In this document: piece after piece, positions 35,680 to 45,117 of the stretch | Position numbering within the stretch: the first letter of the stretch is position 1 | How the letters are laid out: the number at the start of each line of letters is the position of its first letter | Source: an uncultured Planctomycetaceae bacterium | GTDB lineage: Bacteria > Planctomycetota > Planctomycetia > Pirellulales > Pirellulaceae | Direction: 5' to 3' | NCBI GenBank assembly: GCA_903863885.1 | Contig: CAIPEB010000370.1 | Coordinates: 1-53,979, forward strand | DNA length: 53,979 nucleotides | The notes under the pieces: model-generated | The model's database searches: none | What the model saw: the letters and a program-made list of their open reading frames with translations, nothing else | Told to the model about the DNA's origin: nothing | Made by a program: the position numbers and the translations under genes

Positions 35680-36468
35680 ATGGCCAAAGCAATGCCGAAA
35701 GCCAAACCGCCCGTCAAGAAAAGCCGTCCCGCGGCGAGCCAGTCGGCGTTGATCGAAAGCATCCACGAAACCGAGAAGATGTTTCTCGTGGGCAAGCGGG
35801 ATCGCTCCGCTGATCTCGAAAGCGCAATACGCGTCTTCCTGGAATTCGTCCGCGGCTACGAATCTCTCGATTTCGACGGACCATGCGTCACCGTCTTCGG
35901 CTCTGCACGCTTCAGTGAGGAACATCCCTACTACCAGCTTGCCCGCGACCTCGGACGCCATCTGGCTCAGATCGGCTTCGTCGTCATGACGGGCGGCGGG
36001 CCCGGCATCATGGAGGCCGCCAACCGCGGCGCGAAAGAAGGGGGCGGATACACAATCGGCTGCAACATCGTATTGCCCAAGGAACAGAAGCCCAATCCGT
36101 ACCTCGACAAGTTCGTCGAGTTCGATCACTTTTTCGTACGCAAAGTGATGCTCGTAAAGTACTCATGCGCCTTCGTCGTCATGCCCGGCGGTTTCGGCAC
36201 GCTCGACGAGGCCTTCGAAGCATTGACACTAATCCAGTGCAACAAGATCGAACGGTTCCCCATCATCGGCATGGGCACATCGTTCTGGTCGCACTTCGGC
36301 GAATTTACCACCAAGTCACTCGTCGCGGCCAAGACCGTTTCACCCGAAGACATCTCGCTGCTCAAACTGACCGATTCCGTCGATGAGGCGGTGCAATACA
36401 TACGAATGGGAATCCCGCCCGCCGAGAACCGTCGCCTGCGGGCGATTGTCAAACAGCGGGGTGGTTGA
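35680..36468 (+). CDS. LOG-family nucleotide 5'-monophosphate phosphoribohydrolase-like protein
   Basis: 262 residues from ATG 35680, with AGGAG eight bases upstream; the GTG at 35671 is an alternative. The Rossmann LOG signature is complete: GSARF near the N-terminus, TGGGPGIMEAAN, and MPGGFGTLDE, whose Arg-free PGGxGT loop binds the nucleotide phosphate. Members release free base and ribose 5-phosphate from nucleotides such as cytokinin monophosphates, although many bacterial members have unknown roles. A lysine-rich 30-residue N-terminal tail precedes the core. Cytoplasmic. It follows the DAHP synthase gene closely, but a functional link is not evident. Confidence 0.9.
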   Translation: MAKAMPKAKPPVKKSRPAASQSALIESIHETEKMFLVGKRDRSADLESAIRVFLEFVRGYESLDFDGPCVTVFGSARFSEEHPYYQLARDLGRHLAQIGFVVMTGGGPGIMEAANRGAKEGGGYTIGCNIVLPKEQKPNPYLDKFVEFDHFFVRKVMLVKYSCAFVVMPGGFGTLDEAFEALTLIQCNKIERFPIIGMGTSFWSHFGEFTTKSLVAAKTVSPEDISLLKLTDSVDEAVQYIRMGIPPAENRRLRAIVKQRGG

Positions 36469-36592
36469 GCGGACGATGCCCGATTCCCATTCCGGACGCC
36501 CAACGAAAGAGGGAACGGATGAACAGCGATCGACACGGATGGAAGACTGCGTGTCGCTTTTCAAGGCGAGCATTTCGGCGAACTCGGGCGCT

Positions 36593-38098
36593 TTACCGGC
36601 TGCCGACGACCAGCGGCTTGTAGGGCCTTCCGGGAATCAACCGCGATCCGTCCGAGAAACCCTCGGGACGTTTCGCGAGCCGCTGCACGAGCCTGCCGCG
36701 CCATTGCTCCAGCAACTCGCGCTGCGATGCATCGACGGATAGATCGTGCTCCTCGCGGGCATCCCGGTCGAGATCAAACAGCAGCTCGCGGCCGTCGTGC
36801 GGGCGCCAGACGTACTTGAACCTGCCGTCGGTCAACGAGTGAAACGCCTGCTCCTCGCTGTAACAAGGTGCGTGTTCGAGGTGCAACCACGGCCGAACCT
36901 CCTGGTTCTCGCCACGCAACATCGGAACCAGGCTGACGCCGTCCACGTTCGAGCACGGCACACCTGCCAGTTCCAGCAGCGTCGGCATGAGATCCTCCAG
37001 ACAGACGGGACGCAGGCACCGGCCGCCGGGGCGCAAACCCAAACCGCCCGACGCGGCGATGATGAAGGGGATGTTCGCCGAACCCTCGAACGGTTCGCAC
37101 TTGCGAAAGTAGCCGTGATCTCCCAGCATCTCGCCATGATCGGTGACCAGCGCGATCACCCACGCATGCCCCGCCGACTCGCTGCGTGCCTGAAAGTCTG
37201 CAATCAACGGCGCGATTTCGTGGTCCAAATGCTCGATCAGCCCGAAGTAACCCGCCTGCGCGCGCTTCAGCGTCTCGCCCTGCAGCAGCACTCGATGGCC
37301 TCCGTCGGATCCTTTCGCGCTCAAGGACGGCCAGTCCACCCAATCGCCGTGCGCGGGTGACGGCAACTCGCGGTTCAAGTACGCATCGAAATACTCCTCG
37401 GGCGGAAACAGAGGAGGGTGCGGCGCGTAAAAGGAAGCCGTCAGGAAGAGCGGTTGATTCGGCACGGCCTGCTTCAGTACCTCGCGGGTCTTTCGCACCA
37501 CCCAAGTCGTTGGATGCCACTCGTTGCCCAAAGGCCACGGCCGCGCCGGCCACAGGTTGTAATCCAGTCCGAGCCCCCTAACCCAGGCGCGAATCTCCGG
37601 CATTTCCGGCACGATCTGCTTCAATTCTGCCGCATAATCGTCGTTCGCAATGTAGGTCGATCCGCGAATGACTTGCTGATAGCCAAGCTCCCTCGCGTTG
37701 GCGGACTGATGCATGTCGCGGCCGACAAGAGCCGTGGCGTAGCCCGCATCCTGAAAGCTCTGCGGCATGGTGCGAGCGGTCACGGGCTTCTGCCGAAATC
37801 CCACCACTCCGCTTGTCTGGGGATACAAACCCGTGAGCATCGCGTAGCGTGCAGGAATACAGGACGGCACCGTGCTGTAGGCGCGGCGAAACAGCGTGCC
37901 GCGCTTCGCAAGCTCGTCGATCGCCGGAGTGCGCACAACCGTGTCGCCGAGAATCGACAGGCAATCCCCTCGCATCTGATCCGGCATGATCAGGAGGATA
38001 TCGGGTCGCGACTTTGAACGATCGGCACCATCCCGGCAGTAACCTGAAATGCCCGCCAGCAAGCCGATCACGGTAAGAAATGCGGAATGCCGATTCAT
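36593..38098 (-). CDS. Exported type I sulfatase
   Basis: 501 residues from ATG 38098, chosen because a hydrophobic export segment (FLTVIGLLAGISG) follows; the Cys after GY lacks a proper lipobox. Metal ligands in DILLIMPDQMR, the formylglycine site C80 in PSCIPARYAMLTG (CxPxR), and LVTDHGEMLGDHGYF are those of the S1 sulfatase family. The cysteine must be oxidised by a formylglycine-generating enzyme encoded elsewhere. It hydrolyses sulfate esters, likely on sulfated algal or host polysaccharide; the subfamily cannot be assigned. Likely periplasmic. It is 29 bases after the PfkB kinase gene, in the same transcript. Confidence 0.94.
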   Translation of the reverse strand: MNRHSAFLTVIGLLAGISGYCRDGADRSKSRPDILLIMPDQMRGDCLSILGDTVVRTPAIDELAKRGTLFRRAYSTVPSCIPARYAMLTGLYPQTSGVVGFRQKPVTARTMPQSFQDAGYATALVGRDMHQSANARELGYQQVIRGSTYIANDDYAAELKQIVPEMPEIRAWVRGLGLDYNLWPARPWPLGNEWHPTTWVVRKTREVLKQAVPNQPLFLTASFYAPHPPLFPPEEYFDAYLNRELPSPAHGDWVDWPSLSAKGSDGGHRVLLQGETLKRAQAGYFGLIEHLDHEIAPLIADFQARSESAGHAWVIALVTDHGEMLGDHGYFRKCEPFEGSANIPFIIAASGGLGLRPGGRCLRPVCLEDLMPTLLELAGVPCSNVDGVSLVPMLRGENQEVRPWLHLEHAPCYSEEQAFHSLTDGRFKYVWRPHDGRELLFDLDRDAREEHDLSVDASQRELLEQWRGRLVQRLAKRPEGFSDGSRLIPGRPYKPLVVGSR

Positions 38099-38127
38099 GC
38101 GACGACAACCTTGTTTGTATGCAACAG

Positions 38128-39039
38128 TCATATACTCGCACATCCCAACAACGTCTTGACCTCTGCCAGCGTCGGGATCGACGTGCGTCCGCCGCGCCGC
38201 GTGGTCGATAACGCGGCCGCCGCCGAGGCCAGCCGCAATGTTGCCCTCATCGGCATGCCCTTCAAGATCCCGTACGCGAAGGCTCCGTGGAATAGGTCGC
38301 CCGCCGCCGTAGTATCAACAGATTCGACTCGGAATGCGTCCATGCGATGAACGAGCGAATCCGTTCCGTACAGCAATCCCCGCTCACCCAATGTGACAAC
38401 GACCGGATGGCCGTTTATTTCATACAGTGATCGCACCGCAGCCTCCTGACGCTCGTCCGTGGCAAGGTCGGACTGGCCGCTGAACTGCCTGGCGAATTTC
38501 TCGGAAACCACGAGGTAGTCAACTCGCTGAGCAAGTTCGAGCGTTCCGGGCCGGACGGAACCGCCATCGAGAATCGTCCGAGCATCGGGGAAATGCGCGA
38601 TTGCATCCAGCGAAGCGGACAGTTCGTGCCCGTCGAACAGGAGCACCTTCGGCGAATCCGGCCAGGCAGGCCGCGCTGCAATCCGGCAGGGTGAAATGCC
38701 GCGCAGATTGCGATTGATGATCGTCCGGCTGGCAGTCGATTCGTTGACCAGGATCACCGACACGGGTGTCGAATCGAGCTGACTGCGGTGAACCAGCGAC
38801 ACATCGACCTTTGCAGCGGCGAGTTCACCAAGCACGCGGTCGGCATATGTATCCGCGCCCACCGTCGTGGCAAGAGCGCACGATGCGTCCCACGACGCAA
38901 TCAGACATGCCGCGTTTGCCGCGGGTCCGCCCCCGCACTCAAGCAGCGTGCGAGTCTCGCCCTTGCTGTTCTCCGCCGGATAGTCCTCGAGCACGACACT
39001 GATGTCCCACGCCGCATGTCCCACGCAGAGAATGTCCAT
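38128..39039 (-). CDS. PfkB-family carbohydrate kinase
   Basis: 303 residues, within the family's usual size. It starts DILCVGHAAWDISV, has the CGGGPAANAA sugar-binding region, and ends with the PfkB signature VDTTAAGDLFHGAFAYG, where D248 is the catalytic base (the usual GAGD is AAGD). It phosphorylates a sugar or nucleoside with ATP in the cytoplasm; substrate unassigned. GGAG lies close before ATG 39039. The sulfatase gene follows after 29 bases, so the pair may process one sulfated sugar: sulfatase outside, kinase inside (inference). Confidence 0.92.
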   Translation of the reverse strand: MDILCVGHAAWDISVVLEDYPAENSKGETRTLLECGGGPAANAACLIASWDASCALATTVGADTYADRVLGELAAAKVDVSLVHRSQLDSTPVSVILVNESTASRTIINRNLRGISPCRIAARPAWPDSPKVLLFDGHELSASLDAIAHFPDARTILDGGSVRPGTLELAQRVDYLVVSEKFARQFSGQSDLATDERQEAAVRSLYEINGHPVVVTLGERGLLYGTDSLVHRMDAFRVESVDTTAAGDLFHGAFAYGILKGMPMRATLRLASAAAALSTTRRGGRTSIPTLAEVKTLLGCASI

Positions 39040-39266
39040 CTGCTCCGCTCTCCCCGGCTGACAACTCGTTGTTCCGGCGGCAATCTTCGCTCAGGCCGCC
39101 GGATGCCGCCCAAGTATACACACTTGCCGGATTCTGTTGATTCGCCGGGCCAATGGCGACAGCGGGCGAAAGGCGGCCCGAGCATTTGGGTCCGAAGCAG
39201 TCAGTCTGCTAAACTCGGAACTCGGGTTGCTGCGAATCGATCCTCGAAACCGTTGGAGTCGCAGAC

Positions 39267-41300
39267 ATGAAGATCCTGTTCGGCGTGCTGTCTTGTCTGG
39301 CAATCACACTCCAGGCGGCTGAACAGAACGGCGTCACAGCCTCCAACCTGCTGCCGAATCCGTCGTTTGAGGAGGACATCACGGGCGGCTCTCGCGAATG
39401 GTCAACCCGCGCATGGAGCGGCGGCGAAAACGCCGCCTGGTTGATCGAATCGCCGGGCCGCAGCGGCGGGAAGTGCGTTTCGATTCGCTCGGAAAAAGGA
39501 TCGGACGCTGCCTGGACCGCGCTGGTGAAAGTCCAGCCGAATTCCCGGTACCGACTCTCGGGCTGGATCAGGACCAGCAATCTGCGCGGCGCCGTCGGCG
39601 CATTGCTGAACATCCAGAACATGCAGCAGGTCAAGACGCCTCGCGTCACGGGAACTCGGGATTGGACTCGTGTGGCCACAGTTTTCCGCACCACGCAATC
39701 GACGACTCTGGAGATTAATTGCCTGTTCGGCGGCTGGGGACAGTCGACGGGGCAGGCATGGTACGACGACGTTTGCCTCGAAAAGCTCTCGGACGCGACG
39801 AATGAACTTCAGGGCTCGGTGACAATCGACACGGATGCGTCACCGGTGCCGCATAGCCCGTTGATTCGCGGCGGCTTTATCGAGCATTTTCATCGCCAGA
39901 TCTATGGCGGGATCTACGAGCCGAACTCGCCGCTTTCCGACGAAATGGGCTTTCGCAAGGACGTGATCGAAGCCTTGAAGGAGTTGAAACTCTCCATCGT
40001 GCGTTGGCCGGGCGGGTGCTTCGCCAGCGGATATCACTGGCGGGACGGCGTCGGCCAGCAGCGAAAGCCGGTGTTCGATGTTGTCTGGGGCGTCGAAGAT
40101 TCCAACGCGTTCGGAACGGACGAGTTCGTAGAGTGGTGCCGCCGGGTCGGATGCGAACCCTACCTCTGCACCAACGCGGGGAACGGGACTCCCGAAGAGA
40201 TGCGGGACTGGGTCGAGTACTGCAATCGCAGCAACGGCCCGCTTGCAGCGCTGCGGACTCGAGGTCCGTTGGACCGCCCCTTGAACGTGCGTTACTGGAG
40301 CATCGGCAACGAGAACTGGGGCGGTCACGAGATCGGTGCGCGCTCGCCGCAGGAATGGGGACCGCTTGTCAAGAAATCGGCCGAATTGATGCTCGGCGCT
40401 GACCCCGAAGTGAAACTGCTCGCCGCGGCAACGCCCAATCGAGACTGGACGCTGCCGCTGCTGAAAACTGCCGGCGAGCATCTGCAGTACGTTGCCATCC
40501 ACGAGTACTGGCTGCCGTGCTGGGGCAACAACCTGACTCCGGATTACCTCACGTGCGTCTCGAACTCCGAGGGACCGGAAGCGACGATCGCGCGGGTGAT
40601 CGATCTGCTCGACGAAGCTGCGTGCCGAGGACGAGTGAAGATCGCGTTTGACGAATGGAATCTGCGGGGCTGGCACCACCCGGGGTTTCCTCGCAAAGAA
40701 GCAGGCAACTGCGTCGATCCGGCGGTACTCGCCCTGGTGCAGGCTCGCGACAAGAACGACATTGCCTCTCAGTACACGATGGCCGATGCACTTTTTTCGG
40801 CTTCGTTCCTGAACGCCTGCCTGCGGCACGCCGAGGATGTGGGGATGGCGAATATCGCGCCGATCGTCAACACAAGAGGCCCCCTTTTCGTTCATCCGCG
40901 AGGCATCGTCAAACGCACGACGTTCCATGTGCTCGCGATGTACGGCAGCCTGCTGCGCGACCATGTCACCGCGGCCGAAGTCACCGGCGACCCGCTCCCC
41001 GAGGCAGGCCGCGGGATTTCGGCACTGGATGCGCTGGCGACATGCGATGCTCAAAAGGCAACGTGGCGCATCACGCTGATCAATCGCCACCCGACTGAAT
41101 CGCTGCGATGCGAAGTCAAACTCGGCGCAAAATCGCTGGACGGTCCTTATCGCGCAACGGTCCTGGCCGGCGACTCGCCCGACGCGTACAACGACGTTGA
41201 ACATCCGCAGCGAGTCACCCCGCGGTCGTGCGAATTGGTATTCAACGAGGGCAGAGCGGACCTGCCGCCGCACTCGCTGACAATTATCGAAGTCAACTGA
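39267..41300 (+). CDS. GH51 alpha-L-arabinofuranosidase with N-terminal carbohydrate-binding-like domain, exported
   Basis: 677 residues. Signal peptide (ILFGVLSCLAITL, cleavage near QAA), then a CBM4/9-like beta-sandwich (about 25-175, starting NLLPNPSFEE and ending AWYDDVCLE). The TIM barrel starts RGGFIEHF. GH51 catalytic residues are E349 (acid/base, in IGNENWG) and E463 (nucleophile, in FDEWN). C-terminal beta-domain with PPHSL. It releases terminal alpha-L-arabinofuranose from arabinoxylan or arabinan, complementing the GH127 enzyme at 1072-2967, which acts on the beta anomer. GGAG lies nine bases before ATG. It is divergent from the PfkB gene and its own transcription unit. Confidence 0.94.
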   Translation: MKILFGVLSCLAITLQAAEQNGVTASNLLPNPSFEEDITGGSREWSTRAWSGGENAAWLIESPGRSGGKCVSIRSEKGSDAAWTALVKVQPNSRYRLSGWIRTSNLRGAVGALLNIQNMQQVKTPRVTGTRDWTRVATVFRTTQSTTLEINCLFGGWGQSTGQAWYDDVCLEKLSDATNELQGSVTIDTDASPVPHSPLIRGGFIEHFHRQIYGGIYEPNSPLSDEMGFRKDVIEALKELKLSIVRWPGGCFASGYHWRDGVGQQRKPVFDVVWGVEDSNAFGTDEFVEWCRRVGCEPYLCTNAGNGTPEEMRDWVEYCNRSNGPLAALRTRGPLDRPLNVRYWSIGNENWGGHEIGARSPQEWGPLVKKSAELMLGADPEVKLLAAATPNRDWTLPLLKTAGEHLQYVAIHEYWLPCWGNNLTPDYLTCVSNSEGPEATIARVIDLLDEAACRGRVKIAFDEWNLRGWHHPGFPRKEAGNCVDPAVLALVQARDKNDIASQYTMADALFSASFLNACLRHAEDVGMANIAPIVNTRGPLFVHPRGIVKRTTFHVLAMYGSLLRDHVTAAEVTGDPLPEAGRGISALDALATCDAQKATWRITLINRHPTESLRCEVKLGAKSLDGPYRATVLAGDSPDAYNDVEHPQRVTPRSCELVFNEGRADLPPHSLTIIEVN

Positions 41301-41506
41301 TTGCTTTGACTTTGCTGAATCGTGCGGAGTCCAAACGACGTGCCGAACTGACGCGTTCGTGTCGGCTTTTGTCCTGTCGCACTGCGGTTTCTTCACGCGC
41401 AGGAAACCGTCAGAATCTGTGCGGCGCAAGGGAAGAAACAACCGTTTCGGCGGATCGTATATTGCGGGTTTGCGGCGATCGGGCAAAGACGGGCAAGGAG
41501 AAGCAA

Positions 41507-42382
41507 ATGACGACTCACATGCTGGCTGCCTGGACGGTCTGTATTGCGGCGATGGCCGGATGCAGCGCGAAATCGAGTCCCGACGGGGAACTTAGTCACT
41601 ATCTTTCGCAGCCCGTCGAGACGGCCCCGGCGACGGTGGCTTCTTCTGCTGCGGGTGCGGCCCCGGAGTCAGCGGCGATTCCCGCAAACGCTGAGGTGCC
41701 CAAAGAGGGCCGGCGCATCGTTTACCGTGCCGAAGTGGAAATCATCGTCGAACGCTTCGATCCGCTTCCCGATCAGATCGCAGCGATGGTGAAGAAATTC
41801 GGGGGCTTCGTGTCGGCGTCCAATCTGGTCGGCTCGCCCGGCAGCCGCAGGACAGGACGCTGGGTCATACGCATTCCGGTCGATCAATTCCAGTCGGTCC
41901 TCGCCGCAATCCGGCAGATGGGGGAAGTCCGGTCGATCAATTGCACGTCCGACGACGTGACGGCCGAGTACTTCGATGTGGAATCCCGCATTCGCAACAA
42001 GAAGCAGGAAGAAGACCGGCTGCTGAAGTTGCTGGCGGAAGCCACCGGGAAGCTCGAGGAAGTGCTGGCCGTAGAAAAAGAACTATCTCGCGTGCGAGGT
42101 GAAATCGAGCAGGCGCAGGGCCGGCTGCGCGTGATGAAGGACCTTACCGAACTGACAACGGTGACGATCACTGCCACCGAAATCAAGAACTACGTCCCCG
42201 AACAGACTCCGACGTTCCGGACGCGAATCAGACGGGCGTGGTCCGCGTCGATCGCCAACTGCTTCAGTTTCCTGCAGGCGGCTTCGATCTGCGCGGTGGC
42301 GAGCGTCCCCTGGCTGGGCGTACTGCTGGTGGTTATTTTTGTCTTCATCGGAATCCGCCGCCTCAGACGCCGTCGCCAATAA
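41507..42382 (+). CDS. DUF4349 lipoprotein with coiled coil and C-terminal membrane helix
   Basis: 291 residues from ATG 41507 with AAGGAG seven bases upstream. The lipobox AAMAGC makes a lipoprotein likely. The DUF4349 domain spans about 65-225 (RRIVYRAEVEI, KKFGGFVSASN, WVIRIPVDQF, SDDVTAEYFDVESRI), with a charged coiled coil (about 165-205, NKKQEEDRLLKLLAEA). A transmembrane helix (about 260-282, WLGVLLVVIFVFIGI) and an arginine tail end the protein. DUF4349 proteins have no settled function; topology fits an envelope sensor or scaffold. The S9 peptidase gene follows after 14 bases, so they are co-expressed. Confidence 0.88.
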   Translation: MTTHMLAAWTVCIAAMAGCSAKSSPDGELSHYLSQPVETAPATVASSAAGAAPESAAIPANAEVPKEGRRIVYRAEVEIIVERFDPLPDQIAAMVKKFGGFVSASNLVGSPGSRRTGRWVIRIPVDQFQSVLAAIRQMGEVRSINCTSDDVTAEYFDVESRIRNKKQEEDRLLKLLAEATGKLEEVLAVEKELSRVRGEIEQAQGRLRVMKDLTELTTVTITATEIKNYVPEQTPTFRTRIRRAWSASIANCFSFLQAASICAVASVPWLGVLLVVIFVFIGIRRLRRRRQ

Positions 42383-42396
42383 CCGGAGCTCGTGCC

Positions 42397-44985
42397 TTGA
42401 ATTACCGGCCCACAGCAGCTCTTCGCGTGCTCGCAGTTTTCTTCCATGCCGCCGGACTGCTGCTGCTTGCTCAGGCCGCACATGCTCAGGGAACTCGCGC
42501 GGACTACGATCGCGCGGAAAAGCTGCGAGCTGCGACGAACAATAAGGTGTTTCGCGATCGAGTCCAGCCGCAGTGGCTCGAGGACGGAACGCACTTCTGG
42601 TACAGCGTCCGCGCGGGTTCCGGACAGCGCGATTACGTGCTGGTGGATTGCGTCGCAGCCACTCGGCAGCCCGCCTTCGATCACGCAAAACTGGCGGATG
42701 CCCTGAAGGCGAAAGGCGTGAAGGACGCTGCAGCCGAACAGTTGCAGCTCGATGCCCTGCAGTTCCGGCTTGCCGAGCAACAGTTGGATTTTCGCACCGC
42801 CGGAAAACGTTGGCGCTGCGACCTGCGCGACTACGGACTCGCAGAACTGCCCCGTGAAGCCTCGGAAAAAGCGGCTGCCGAAGACGGATTGCTGCCGGTT
42901 GAATCGGGCCCGAAGGCGAGCACGCGAACCGGTCCCGAAACCAGCGTGACTTTCTCGAACAGAATGCAGGACGCCATCGAACTGGTATGGCTCGATCCCG
43001 ACGGCGAGCGAAAGAGCTACGGTTCTGTGAAGCCCGGAGAGGAACGCTCACAGCACACCTTCGCAGGACACGTCTGGATGGTGCTCGACCGCGAAGGCAA
43101 ACCGCTCGGCGTTTTCCCGGCCCGCGAACAAGAGTCCGTTGTGGAAATCACGGGCCCCGCAACAAATGCCCGAGGTCCTCGCATGCGCCGCGGCCCGGGG
43201 GACGAGAACGAACAGTCGCAACGGCCACGACGTCCAAGACGCAGCGACCGCTCGCCCGACGGTCAGTGGACAGCGATAGTCAAGGATTTCAACGTCTGGA
43301 TCAAGCCTGCATCGGGCGATGAGGAATTCGCGCTGAGCAAGGACGGCACGGCAGGAGATTCCTACGGCGATCGATTCTTCTGGTCCAACGATTCGAGCAA
43401 GCTCGTTGCGGTGCGCACCCGACAGGCGGAAGAGCGCCAAGTGTATTTCATCGAATCGTCGCCGACCGATCAGGTGCAGCCGAAGCTGCACTCCAACCCC
43501 TACCGTAAACCGGGCGACCCGCTTCCCGTCGATCGACCGTGCCTGTTCGACATCGCCGCAAAGGCCGCGATCCCGATCAGCGACACGCTATTCTCGAATC
43601 CATGGAGCATCGAGGATTTCCAATGGCAGGAGGATTCGAGCCGCTTCACCTTCGTCTTTAATCAGCGCGGCCATCAGGTATTGCGAGTGCTTTCGGTCAA
43701 TGCGTCTTCCGGGCAGGTATCGACAATCGTCGACGAAAAGTCCGACACGTTCATCGACTACTCGGGAAAGTACTTCCTGCACTGGCTGCCGAAGACCAAC
43801 GAGTTGATCTGGATGTCGGAACGGGACGGTTGGAATCATCTGTATCTGTACGATGCAGCGACCGGCCAGGTGAAAAGCCAGATCACCAGGGGCGAATGGG
43901 TGATTCGCGGAGTCGAGCGAGTCGATGAATCCGCGCGGCAAGTCTGGTTCCGGGCAAGCGGCCTTCACGCGGGACAGGACCCGTACTACGTCCACTACGG
44001 CCGCGTCAACTTCGACGGCACCGGGCTGGTAATGCTGACCGAGGGCGACGGCACGCATTCGGTGAAATTCTCGCCCGACGGACGGTTTCTGATTGACACG
44101 TATTCGCGAGTTGATCTTCCGCCGGTAACTGAGGTGCGCAGAACCGAGGACGGCAAGGCCGTGGTGGAACTCGAACGCGCCGACTGGAAGCAATTGCTCG
44201 AAACGGGCTGGCAACCGCCCGAGCGATTCGCGGCGAAAGGGCGCGACGGCACGACGGACATTTATGGCGTCATTTTTCGCCCGACGAATTTCAATCCGCA
44301 GAACAAATATCCGGTGATCGAGAGCATTTACGCCGGCCCGCAGGACTCGTTTGTCCCCAAGGGTTTTCGCCCGCACTACGGCGAACAGTCGCTCGCCGAA
44401 CTCGGGTTCATTGTGGTCAAGATCGACGGAATGGGCACTTCGAACCGATCCAAGAAGTTCCACGACGTGTGCTGGAAGAACCTGAAAGACTCAGGACTGC
44501 CCGACCGCATTCTCTGGATCAAGGCGGCCGCGTCGAAGTACCCCTGGCTCGACATCAGCCGGGTGGGCGTCTACGGCGGTTCGGCGGGAGGACAGAATGC
44601 GGCCGCGGCCGTGATGACGCATGGCGACTTTTACAGAGTGGCCGTGGCCGACTGCGGTTGTCACGACAATCGCATGGACAAGATCTGGTGGAATGAGCAG
44701 TGGATGGGCTGGCCCGTCGGGCCGGAATACGAAGCGAACTCCAACGTGACACTGGCCAAGGGACTGGCCGGAAAACTGTTTCTGATCGTCGGCGAGATGG
44801 ATACCAACGTGGACCCCGCCTCCACGATGCAGGTCGTCAACGCGCTGATCAAGGCCGACAAGGACTTCGATCTATTGGTCGTTCCCGGCTCGAATCACGG
44901 CGCCGCCGAAAGGCCCTACGCGAGCCGGCGCCGCGCGGACTATTTCGTCAGGCACCTGCTGGGCGTCGAACCGCGGCGCGAGTGA
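42397..44985 (+). CDS. Exported S9B (DPP-IV-type) peptidase with VHL-beta-like insertion
   Basis: 862 residues from a TTG start with GGAG about eight bases upstream; the frame is open earlier but inside the DUF4349 gene. Signal peptide (VLAVFFHAAGLLLLA, cleavage near AHA). Residues about 183-252 match the von Hippel-Lindau beta domain (VTFSNR, LVWLDPDG, GSVKPGEERS, TFAGHVWMV). A DPP-IV N-terminal propeller (about 280-620) follows (SPDGQW, WSNDSSKL, WQEDSSRF, SPDGRFLID). The C-terminal alpha/beta hydrolase domain has S729 in YGGSAGG, D802 in GEMDTN and H834 in GSNHGA, the catalytic triad. It cleaves peptides, perhaps dipeptides from the N-terminus. The VHL-like module is an ancient beta-sandwich; hydroxyproline recognition in bacteria is untested. 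Periplasmic. Confidence 0.92.
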   Translation: MNYRPTAALRVLAVFFHAAGLLLLAQAAHAQGTRADYDRAEKLRAATNNKVFRDRVQPQWLEDGTHFWYSVRAGSGQRDYVLVDCVAATRQPAFDHAKLADALKAKGVKDAAAEQLQLDALQFRLAEQQLDFRTAGKRWRCDLRDYGLAELPREASEKAAAEDGLLPVESGPKASTRTGPETSVTFSNRMQDAIELVWLDPDGERKSYGSVKPGEERSQHTFAGHVWMVLDREGKPLGVFPAREQESVVEITGPATNARGPRMRRGPGDENEQSQRPRRPRRSDRSPDGQWTAIVKDFNVWIKPASGDEEFALSKDGTAGDSYGDRFFWSNDSSKLVAVRTRQAEERQVYFIESSPTDQVQPKLHSNPYRKPGDPLPVDRPCLFDIAAKAAIPISDTLFSNPWSIEDFQWQEDSSRFTFVFNQRGHQVLRVLSVNASSGQVSTIVDEKSDTFIDYSGKYFLHWLPKTNELIWMSERDGWNHLYLYDAATGQVKSQITRGEWVIRGVERVDESARQVWFRASGLHAGQDPYYVHYGRVNFDGTGLVMLTEGDGTHSVKFSPDGRFLIDTYSRVDLPPVTEVRRTEDGKAVVELERADWKQLLETGWQPPERFAAKGRDGTTDIYGVIFRPTNFNPQNKYPVIESIYAGPQDSFVPKGFRPHYGEQSLAELGFIVVKIDGMGTSNRSKKFHDVCWKNLKDSGLPDRILWIKAAASKYPWLDISRVGVYGGSAGGQNAAAAVMTHGDFYRVAVADCGCHDNRMDKIWWNEQWMGWPVGPEYEANSNVTLAKGLAGKLFLIVGEMDTNVDPASTMQVVNALIKADKDFDLLVVPGSNHGAAERPYASRRRADYFVRHLLGVEPRRE

Positions 44986-45117
44986 TGAGCGCGGTTTGGC
45001 TCGACAACGTTGCTTCAGCTCGTTGAAAGCGGCGTCGCTGTCACACTTGTTCCGCGAACCGCAACGAACCGCTATATATGGCGCTCGGCAACAACGACCA
45101 GTCGAGAGGAGAACAAT

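Noticed and set aside
39840-41486. Minus-strand open frame of 548 codons opposite the GH51 gene
   Set aside because: No family or signal; the GH51 catalytic motifs are on the plus strand.
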